Assembly (NCBI GenBank): GCA_030052355.1
Contig: JASIGS010000389.1
Span: forward strand, 1-12,427
Length of the DNA stretch: 12,427 nt
DNA from: Streptosporangiaceae bacterium
GTDB lineage: Bacteria; Actinomycetota; Actinomycetes; Streptosporangiales; Streptosporangiaceae
Reading direction: 5' to 3'
The notes beneath the pieces are model-generated. The model ran no database searches. It was given only the letters and a program-made list of their open reading frames with translations, and had not been told where the DNA came from. Positions within the stretch are counted from its first letter, which is position 1. Each line of letters begins with the position of its first letter. Made by a program: the position numbers and the translations under genes. This document shows, piece after piece, positions 6,850 to 12,427 of the stretch.

Positions 6850-8331
6850 CTAGCGGCGCTCGAACGCGTGCGCAAGGGCAATGAGCCGGGGCTCGCTCCA
6901 GGCCGGCCCGATGAAGGACAGCCCCACTGGCAGGCCGCTGACCATCCCCGCCGGGACGGTGACCGACGGGTAGCCGGCCACGGCCGCCGGGGTGGACGTG
7001 CTCCAGGAGAAATAGTCGCCGAGGACGTGGTCGATCAGCCAGGCCGGGTGACCGGTCAGCGTGATCAGCGCGTCGAGGCCTTCCGCAGCGAACGCCCCGT
7101 CCAGTCCGCCCCTGGCCAGCCGCCTGGCCGTCGCGCGCGTCTCGGCGTAGCTGGCGTCGGCCAGGTCGCCGCTGGTCGCCTCCGCCTGCTCGAACAGTTC
7201 CTGGCCGAAGTGCTCGAGCACGGTGCGCGCATGCCGCGCGTTGAATGCGATCAGCCCGGCCAGGTCAACTGGGTGCTCGCCGCCGAGCCCGGCCAGGTAG
7301 GCGTTGAGGTCGTGCTTGAACTCGTGCGCGAGCGCGGCAAACTCGGGCTCGTTGATCTTGTCCGCGTCCTCAAGCTGCACGGGGTCCACCAGCTGCGCCC
7401 CTCGCGACCGCAACCGGGTGAGCGCCGCCTCCAGCACGGCGCCGGTGGCCGCGTCCGCCTGGGCTGACCCCGCGCGCCAGACGCCGATCCGCGCTCCTTC
7501 GAGCGCCGCAGGGTCTAGGAACGCCGCATACCCGGCGGACTCACTTCCGGCGTTCTCGGTCGCCGGGTCTGCCGGGTCGCTTCCCGCCATGGCAGCGAGC
7601 AGCACCGCGGCGTCGGCCACCGTTCTCGCGATCGGCCCCGCGGTGTCCTGCGCCGCCGAGATCGGCACGATGCCGTCCCTGCTGACCAGGCCGACGGTGG
7701 GCTTGATGCCGACGACGCCGCACGCGCCGGACGGCGACACGATCGACCCGTCGGTCTCGGTGCCAACCGCGAGCGGCGCCATTCCCGCGGCCACCGCTGC
7801 CGCCGACCCTGAGCTCGATCCCGACGGGCTGCGGCCCGCCCCGTGCGGGTTACGGGCCTGCCCGCCCAGCGTGGACAGCCCGCTGCTGGACGGACGCGAG
7901 CGGAAATTGGCCCACTCCGAGAGGTTTGCCTTTGCCAGGATCACGGCGCCGGCGTCGCGCAGCCGCGCGACGAGAAAGGCGTCACGGGAGGCAGCGTGCG
8001 CCAGTGCCGGCGATCCCGCCGTCGCGGGGAGCCCGGCCACGTCGACGTTGTCCTTGATCAGCACCGGTATGCCGTCAAGCGGACCGCGGGCGGCTCCGGC
8101 CGCGCGCCGCGCGTCGCTGGCCGACGCCTCGGCCGCGGCCTGCGGGCTCACGGTGATCACCGCGCGCAGGTCCGGGTTCAGCCGGGCGATCCTGTCGGTG
8201 TAGAAGGCGGTCAGGGCGGCGGCAGTGAGGGTGCCGGCGGCCAGCGCTCCGGCCAGGCCGGCGACGGTCACGCTACCTGCCTCGATGCCGGTACGGCCGA
8301 CGGTTTCGCGGAGGGATTCGGTAAGCGACAT
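6850..8331 (-). CDS. amidase signature family enzyme
   Basis: The 493-residue product belongs to the amidase signature family, which hydrolyses carboxamide bonds with a Ser-cisSer-Lys triad. Visible motifs are LIKDNVDVAG with catalytic Lys93, GRSPSGSSSGSAAA with the probable cis-Ser at 172, and TETDGSIVSPSGACGVVGIKP with the probable nucleophile Ser196. The 24-residue gap between the two serines equals that in GatA and FAAH. There is no signal peptide, so it is probably cytosolic. No gatB or gatC is nearby, which argues against GatA; the substrate cannot be deduced. The frame remains open to an ATG at 8397, but that would overlap the divergent protease start. The ATG at 8331 has TATTCT exactly 7 bases upstream and begins MSLTESLRE, so I prefer it. 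The gene's 3' end is duplicated beside mshC. Confidence 0.92.
   Translation of the reverse strand: MSLTESLRETVGRTGIEAGSVTVAGLAGALAAGTLTAAALTAFYTDRIARLNPDLRAVITVSPQAAAEASASDARRAAGAARGPLDGIPVLIKDNVDVAGLPATAGSPALAHAASRDAFLVARLRDAGAVILAKANLSEWANFRSRPSSSGLSTLGGQARNPHGAGRSPSGSSSGSAAAVAAGMAPLAVGTETDGSIVSPSGACGVVGIKPTVGLVSRDGIVPISAAQDTAGPIARTVADAAVLLAAMAGSDPADPATENAGSESAGYAAFLDPAALEGARIGVWRAGSAQADAATGAVLEAALTRLRSRGAQLVDPVQLEDADKINEPEFAALAHEFKHDLNAYLAGLGGEHPVDLAGLIAFNARHARTVLEHFGQELFEQAEATSGDLADASYAETRATARRLARGGLDGAFAAEGLDALITLTGHPAWLIDHVLGDYFSWSTSTPAAVAGYPSVTVPAGMVSGLPVGLSFIGPAWSEPRLIALAHAFERR
6857..6919. repeat. right copy of 63-bp direct repeat, inside amidase 3' end
   Basis: This is the intact counterpart of 2923-2985 and forms the last codons of the amidase gene, beginning just inside its stop codon. 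Similarity ends near the amidase stop on one side and fades into gapped similarity on the other. Confidence 0.8.
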
Positions 8332-8338
8332 GGTGGAC

Positions 8339-8344
8339 AGAATA
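8339..8344 (-). promoter_or_regulatory. likely -10 element for leaderless amidase transcript
   Basis: On the minus strand TATTCT (TANNNT) is followed by 7 bases and then the ATG at 8331, with no Shine-Dalgarno between. It sits in the 50-bp gap to the divergent protease gene, so both promoters must overlap in or around this gap. No -35 stands out. Confidence 0.45.
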
Positions 8345-8381
8345 GGGGTGGTTGGCGATTCCGCACCGGGGGGGATTATCA

Positions 8382-9455
8382 ATGGATTCGTCATCAAATT
8401 CTCGACTGCGTGCCTTGCTGCTGCCGGGCGTTGTCGTGCTGACGGCGGGACTGGCAGTCACCGCGTGCGCCAGCGTGACGACGAGTACGGGCAAGGACAC
8501 CACTAGTTCAGGCAGCTCACCCGGCTCCGCCAGCGCGCTCTCTGGTGACTACGAGTCGGTGGTCCGGGCGGTGCTGCCTTCGGTCGTGCAGATCTCCACG
8601 AGCAGCGGAACCGGCTCGGGGGTTGTGTTCGACTCCAAGGGAGACGTCGTCACCAATGATCATGTGGTCGGCAACGCCAAGACCGTCCAGGTACGGCCCG
8701 CGACCAGCGACACCGTGCTGACGGCCGACGTGGTCGGCACCTTCTCGCCTGACGACCTCGCGGTGGTACGGGTGACCAAGGACGCCAGCATGCTGAAGCC
8801 GGCCAAGTTCGCCAACTCCTCCGACGCGCAGATCGGGGAGATCGTGCTGACCATGGGCAACCCGCTGGGCCTGACGGACAGCGTGGCGCAGGGCATCATC
8901 TCGGCCACCGGCCGGACCGTGGGCGAGCCGGGCGGCAAGACCGTGATCCCGGACACCATCCAGACCACCGCGGCGATCAATCCCGGCAACAGCGGCGGGG
9001 CGCTCGTCGACTTGGCGGACCAGGTGATCGGCATCCCGACGCTGGCCGCACGGCTGCCGAATGAGAACGGCGCCGCGCCGGGCATCGGGTTCGCGATCCC
9101 GAGCAACACGGTGATGAAGATCGCCACCCAGCTCGCCGACACCGGCACGGTCACCGACTCGGGACGGGCGTCACTGGAGATCACGGCGGACACCATCGCG
9201 AACAGCAGCGGCGACCCGGTCGGCGTCGGCGTCGTCGGCGTGACACCGGGCGGCTCGGCCGACAAGGCGGGGATCCGGGCCGGCGACATCATCACCGGCA
9301 TCGACGGAACGAGCACCCCGACCCTCGCCGCGCTGGAAGGCGTGCTCGCCGAGCTCAAGCCCGGCGACACGGTGCCGGTGAAACTGAGCAGGAACGGGAC
9401 GGCCGGGACGACGCACGCGAAGCTCGGGACGCTCACCGCCACTGGTGGCGCATAG
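8382..9455 (+). CDS. HtrA/DegP-type serine protease with PDZ domain, lipoprotein
   Basis: The product is a 357-residue S1C (HtrA) protease. The N-terminus has a hydrophobic signal (LLLPGVVVLTAGLA) and a lipobox VTAC with Cys29, so it is probably a membrane-anchored lipoprotein on the outer face. A Ser/Thr/Gly-rich linker (31-55) precedes a trypsin-like domain (about 57-255). The triad is His94 in TNDHVV, Asp125 in DDLAVV and Ser204 in PGNSGG. One PDZ domain spans about 265-345 (VGVVGVTPGGSADKAGI, AGDIITGIDG). HtrA proteases degrade or monitor damaged exported proteins. Start ATG 8382 has a GGGGGGGA ribosome site about 7 bases upstream; a TTG at 8352 would only add ten residues before the signal. 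It is divergent from the amidase with 50 bp between. The protein is shorter than transmembrane HtrA homologues because it has a lipid anchor. Confidence 0.93.
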   Translation: MDSSSNSRLRALLLPGVVVLTAGLAVTACASVTTSTGKDTTSSGSSPGSASALSGDYESVVRAVLPSVVQISTSSGTGSGVVFDSKGDVVTNDHVVGNAKTVQVRPATSDTVLTADVVGTFSPDDLAVVRVTKDASMLKPAKFANSSDAQIGEIVLTMGNPLGLTDSVAQGIISATGRTVGEPGGKTVIPDTIQTTAAINPGNSGGALVDLADQVIGIPTLAARLPNENGAAPGIGFAIPSNTVMKIATQLADTGTVTDSGRASLEITADTIANSSGDPVGVGVVGVTPGGSADKAGIRAGDIITGIDGTSTPTLAALEGVLAELKPGDTVPVKLSRNGTAGTTHAKLGTLTATGGA

Positions 9456-9485
9456 CGCCCAGGCTCGCGGGATCGGAGCGCGTTC

Positions 9486-9545
9486 AGGGGATGTCTCGTA
9501 GATCTTGGTGGGCCCGCGCCACCGAAGGTTTGCGCGGCATCCCCT
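9486..9545. terminator. long structured hairpin after the protease gene
   Basis: AGGGGATG (9486-9493) and CATCCCCT (9538-9545) are perfectly complementary. Between them CTTGGTGG and CCACCGAAG form a second stem with one bulge around GCCCGCG. The element lies in the 101-bp gap between the protease stop (9455) and the deacylase start (9557), so a terminator for the protease is the plainest reading. Because its right arm ends 11 bases before the next start codon, a regulatory leader is also possible. Confidence 0.45.
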
Positions 9546-9550
9546 AAACT
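9545..9550 (+). promoter_or_regulatory. possible -10 element of the deacylase gene
   Basis: TAAACT (TANNNT) is followed by 6 bases and the GTG at 9557. No Shine-Dalgarno is visible, so a leaderless transcript starting at the GTG is plausible. The hexamer directly abuts the long inverted repeat. There is no clear -35. Confidence 0.35.
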
Positions 9551-9556
9551 GCCGCG

Positions 9557-10111
9557 GTGAGCATGCGCATCGGCGACCTGATCGCGGTTCCCGCCCTTGA
9601 GCGTGCCGACCTGCTGGCGCCGCCGGTCGCGGCCTCGCTGGCCGAGCTGGCCGGCAAGCTGCCCGCTGACGAGGTCGGCGTGGCCGAGATCGATCCGGCG
9701 CTCGCCGACACGGCGGCGTTCTGCGAGCGGTACCACGTGCCGCCTGCCGAGTCGGCGAACTGCGTGGTCGTGGCGGGACGGCGGGACGGCCAGACCAGGA
9801 TGGCCGCGTGCATGGTCCTCGCCACCACCCGGGCCGACGTGAACGGCGTCGTGCGCCGGGAACTCGACGTGCGCAAGGCAAGCTTCGCCGCGATGGCAGA
9901 GGCGGTGGCGCTCACCGGCATGGAGTACGGCGGGATCACGCCGATCGGCCTGCCGGGCGAGTGGCCGGTCTACGTCGACCAGGCAGTGGCCGCGCAGCCC
10001 AGGGTGGTCATCGGCAGTGGGGTGCGGCGGTCCAAGCTGACCCTGCCGGGCGCCGCGCTGGCCAGGCTGCCTGGCGCCGTCGTGCTGCCCGGACTCGGCC
10101 GGGAAACTTAA
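9557..10111 (+). CDS. YbaK/EbsC-type aminoacyl-tRNA deacylase
   Basis: The 184-residue protein belongs to the YbaK/ProX editing superfamily, whose members hydrolyse mischarged aminoacyl-tRNAs in trans in the cytosol (for example Cys-tRNA-Pro or Ala-tRNA-Pro). Core motifs are SANCVVVAGRR (67-76), ATTRADVNGVVRRELD (89-104), VRKASF with a conserved Lys107, GGITPIGLP (125-133) and GSGVRRSKL (153-161). It is a free-standing domain with no synthetase partner nearby, as is usual. Which mischarged tRNA it prefers cannot be read from the sequence. I chose GTG 9557 because of the TAAACT hexamer 6 bases upstream; ATG 9563, two codons later, is equally compatible with the family. It is preceded by the long hairpin and followed by a 139-bp gap before the S53 protease gene. 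Confidence 0.92.
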   Translation: MSMRIGDLIAVPALERADLLAPPVAASLAELAGKLPADEVGVAEIDPALADTAAFCERYHVPPAESANCVVVAGRRDGQTRMAACMVLATTRADVNGVVRRELDVRKASFAAMAEAVALTGMEYGGITPIGLPGEWPVYVDQAVAAQPRVVIGSGVRRSKLTLPGAALARLPGAVVLPGLGRET

Positions 10112-10132
10112 CTGCTGTTAACCTTTCGCCAC

Positions 10133-10175
10133 CGGTTCCACGACACTGCCGTCGGCCCGGTCGCGGGCTGAACCG
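10133..10175. terminator. possible hairpin terminator after the deacylase gene
   Basis: CGGTTC (10133-10138) pairs with GAACCG (10170-10175), enclosing a tighter hairpin GCCCG-GTCG-CGGGC (10155-10168). It lies 22 bases after the deacylase stop and could end that transcript. There is no U-tract and the outer stem is long-range, so support is modest. A smaller TTAAC-TGCT-GTTAA palindrome (10108-10121) overlaps the stop codon. I see no gene in 10112-10250. Confidence 0.3.
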
Positions 10176-10250
10176 TCGATTTGCGTGGTACGTACTCACA
10201 CTCGGTGCAGCGAGACCAGCACCTCATCCAGCCGACGGAGGACCCCCCGC

Positions 10251-12427
10251 ATGCGAGTCAGCAAGTTAGCTCGACGACGTCCCTTCGTTCCGATTTTCGC
10301 CAGCATCGCCCTGCTGGCCGCGCTGAGCGCGGCTACTCCATCCCTGGCAGCGCAGTCCGGAGCGCGGACGGATCAGCCGGTCCGGCTGACCGCGAGCGCA
10401 TCGCCGGCCGCGCCGGCTGGCGCGGTGCGCCTGGGGACGCTGCCGGCCGCCACGAGGCTGAGCATCGAGGTCACGCTCAGCGTCCCCGACCAGCCCGCGC
10501 TGAACGCGTTCCTCGACGGGCTGACGAACCAGCAGTCGCCGTACTACCAGAAGTTCCTGCAGCCAGGCCAGTTCGGCAGCAGGTTCGGCCCGTCGCTGGC
10601 CGAGGTGGCGTCGGTCGACAGCGCGCTGCGCGCCGCCGGGCTGTCGCCAGGCAAGGTCTCATCCAACCGGCTCGCCATCCCCGTCACGGCGACGGCGGCC
10701 GCGATCGAGCACGCCTTCGGCATCACGCTCGAGAACTACCGGATGCCCGGCGGCAGGGAGGCGTACGCCAACACCGCAGCGCCAGTGCTCCCCGCGGCCA
10801 TCGCCCCGCTGGTACAGGGCGTGCTGGGGCTGAGCAACCTGTATCCCGAGCAGGCCTTGAGCGTCAGCTCGCCCAGCGCGGCACCGCAAGCAGCGATAGC
10901 ACCGCTGGCACCGAGGACGACAGCGGGTGTGGCGTCGAAGGTAACGGCGAGCGCAGCTAGCGCCGCGAGCTCGGCGGGACCGCAGCCGTGCGCGGGGGCC
11001 ATCCTGTCGGAGGGCGAGACTGCCAACATCATCGCGTCGGTGTACGGGACGGGCTTGCTCGAAGCGAACGGCGACCTCGGCAAGGGCGCCAAGGTGGGCG
11101 TACTCGAACTCGGTCCGAACCTGCGCTCCGATATCTCGGCCTACGAGAGTTGCTACGGCATCTCCACCAAGGTGAACTACGTCAAGGTCGACGGCGGCGC
11201 CGGGGGCGGCGCAGGGAGCGGCGAGGAAGCGCTGGACATCGAGATAGTCGCCGGGCTCGTGCCGGACGGCACGATCGACGTCTACCAGGCACCCAACACC
11301 AGCGCCGGGTTCTACGACGACTTCAAGAAGTTCGTCACCTCTGACACCGACAGGGTGCTCTCCGTGTCATGGGGTTTGTGCGAGGCCAACACCGTGCGGG
11401 CGAACGCTGATGCTCAGGAAACGCTGTTCGAACAGGCGAACGCGCAGGGCCAGGTCATCTTCGCGGCTGCCGGGGACAACGGGTCGACCGACTGTTACGA
11501 CGCGAGCGCCAGCACAGCAGACGACGCTCTCAGCGTCGATTCTCCGGCCAGCGCGCCGTACGTGCTGGGCGTGGGCGGTACCAGCTTTGTCCTCGGCCAG
11601 CGGCCATCCGACCAGGTCGTCTGGAACGACTCGGGCGACATCCTCGGCACCGGCGCCGGCGGTGGCGGCGTCTCGAGTTTCTGGTGCATGCCCAGCTACC
11701 AGTACCAGCCGAAGATCCCGGGAGTCATCAACGACGACTCAGTCCGGGACAGCAGCGCGTCGTGCAAGAAGAAGTACTACCGCGAAGTCCCGGACCTGTC
11801 AGCCAACGCAGACCCGCTCTACGGCTACGCCATCTACTACGACGGAAGCTGGGACGTCATCGGCGGGACCAGCGCGGCCGCGCCGGTCTGGGCGTCGGTC
11901 GCGAGCCTGATCGACGTATCCCCGTTCTGCGCGGCCTACGGGTCCAAGAGCCCCATGCTCCCGCAGAACCTGTATAAGGCCGTGGCCAAGTACCACTCTT
12001 ATATCTACGGGAAGACGCCGGCGGTCGTGCGCGACGTGACCAGCGGCAACAACGACTACACCAACTCCGGCTACACCGGTGGCCTCTATCCGGCGACCAA
12101 GGGCTACGACATGGCCAGCGGGCTCGGCACGCCCATGACGTTCGGCGACGTCAATCACACCTACTACTTCTTCCTCTCCGGGCTCGCCCAGGTGCTGTGC
12201 CACGAGGGCGCCACCAAGCTGAAGACGGTCGGCATCAGCCGCGTGTCGCCGGACTCCGGCAGGGCGGGCAAGAAGACCAAGGTCATGGTGTTCGGCAAGG
12301 GGTTCCTGCCCATCACCTACGCCGATCAGGCCTGGATCATGTCCGGGAACAAGGTTCTGGCCAAGGTCTACGCCTACTGCACCACCACGACCGAGTGCCA
12401 CTTCACCATGCCGAAGGAATCGGCCAG
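10251..12427 (+). CDS. secreted S53 sedolisin (kumamolisin-like) protease, 3' end beyond right edge
   Basis: The frame has 725 codons and continues past the edge. Sedolisins are serine carboxyl peptidases, usually acting at acidic pH outside the cell. A signal peptide covers about 1-33 (cleavage near SLA-AQS). The pro-kumamolisin activation domain spans about 60-200 (SPYYQKFLQPGQFG, IEHAFGITLENYR), then an Ala/Ser-rich linker (202-243) and the catalytic domain (about 250-640). The triad is Glu325 and Asp329 in GEEALDIE and Ser541 in GGTSAAAP, with oxyanion Asp409 in AAGDNGS. The calcium-site region is DVTSGNNDY (595-603) with GYDMASGLGTP. From about 660 an IPT/TIG-like module begins (ISRVSPDSG, VMVFGKGF) and is cut off. 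A perfect GGAGGA (10237-10242) sits 8 bases before ATG 10251, fixing the start. Codon 6 is a rare TTA, within the signal peptide. No immunity or partner gene is visible. Confidence 0.95.
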   Translation, partial: MRVSKLARRRPFVPIFASIALLAALSAATPSLAAQSGARTDQPVRLTASASPAAPAGAVRLGTLPAATRLSIEVTLSVPDQPALNAFLDGLTNQQSPYYQKFLQPGQFGSRFGPSLAEVASVDSALRAAGLSPGKVSSNRLAIPVTATAAAIEHAFGITLENYRMPGGREAYANTAAPVLPAAIAPLVQGVLGLSNLYPEQALSVSSPSAAPQAAIAPLAPRTTAGVASKVTASAASAASSAGPQPCAGAILSEGETANIIASVYGTGLLEANGDLGKGAKVGVLELGPNLRSDISAYESCYGISTKVNYVKVDGGAGGGAGSGEEALDIEIVAGLVPDGTIDVYQAPNTSAGFYDDFKKFVTSDTDRVLSVSWGLCEANTVRANADAQETLFEQANAQGQVIFAAAGDNGSTDCYDASASTADDALSVDSPASAPYVLGVGGTSFVLGQRPSDQVVWNDSGDILGTGAGGGGVSSFWCMPSYQYQPKIPGVINDDSVRDSSASCKKKYYREVPDLSANADPLYGYAIYYDGSWDVIGGTSAAAPVWASVASLIDVSPFCAAYGSKSPMLPQNLYKAVAKYHSYIYGKTPAVVRDVTSGNNDYTNSGYTGGLYPATKGYDMASGLGTPMTFGDVNHTYYFFLSGLAQVLCHEGATKLKTVGISRVSPDSGRAGKKTKVMVFGKGFLPITYADQAWIMSGNKVLAKVYAYCTTTTECHFTMPKESA

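Noticed and set aside
2923..6919. Calling the bracketed segment a transposon or integrative element
   Set aside because: There is no transposase, integrase, terminal inverted repeat or short target duplication. Only the direct repeat and composition hint at insertion, so it is kept as a hypothesis.
6850..8331. Calling the amidase GatA of the glutamyl-tRNA amidotransferase
   Set aside because: The catalytic motifs are shared by the whole amidase signature family. No gatB or gatC is adjacent and the C-terminal part has no clear GatA-specific feature.
8332..8397. Earlier amidase start at ATG 8397
   Set aside because: It overlaps the divergent protease start codon, adds 22 residues unlike the family and lacks a ribosome site. 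ATG 8331 has TATTCT 7 bases upstream.
8660..9736. Long minus-strand open frame opposite the protease gene
   Set aside because: It is a shadow of the HtrA frame and the start of the deacylase gene, with no recognisable domain.

Overview
The window is chromosomal DNA from a high-GC actinomycete (Actinomycetota). The strongest evidence is an intact mshC, because mycothiol synthesis is essentially confined to this phylum. An AfsR-type SARP regulator, a DUF4192 protein and strong G/C bias at third codon positions agree. The sequence does not fix the genus; a morphologically complex, Streptomyces-like lineage is likely.

Layout, left to right. A DUF4192 gene (minus) covers 1-1160 and runs off the left edge; a short plus-strand reading frame that may be another gene's 3' end overlaps its tail. 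A small Arg-rich single-pass membrane protein (1309-1512, minus) follows mshC (1586-2851, minus). Upstream of mshC is a 232-bp gap (2852-3083) holding a degenerate copy of an amidase 3' end. Next is a 1010-residue AfsR-like STAND regulator (3084-6116, minus), divergent from a small, relatively AT-rich gene for a secreted beta-trefoil-like protein (6267-6758, plus). That gene ends at a strong bidirectional hairpin terminator. The intact amidase follows (6850-8331, minus). It is divergent from a lipoprotein HtrA-type serine protease (8382-9455, plus). After that come a YbaK/EbsC-type aminoacyl-tRNA deacylase (9557-10111, plus) and a secreted S53 sedolisin protease (10251 to the right edge, plus) with the start of a C-terminal IPT/TIG-like domain. 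No gap without a gene exceeds 300 bases. I saw no rRNA, tRNA, CRISPR array, transposase or integrase.

How the parts relate. MshC, the deacylase and DUF4192 look like core-genome genes, and the two proteases are exported. The most unusual structure is a 63-bp direct repeat (2923-2985 and 6857-6919, 56 of 63 bases identical) made from the 3' end of the amidase gene. It brackets the regulator and the AT-rich secreted-protein gene. A simple reading is that this roughly 3.9-kb pair was inserted, or the locus rearranged, at the amidase 3' end, leaving the displaced end beside mshC. Several housekeeping-type genes have a TANNNT-like hexamer 6-7 bases before the start codon and no Shine-Dalgarno, suggesting leaderless transcripts. 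The regulator and the S53 protease carry rare TTA codons, a possible sign of bldA-type developmental control.
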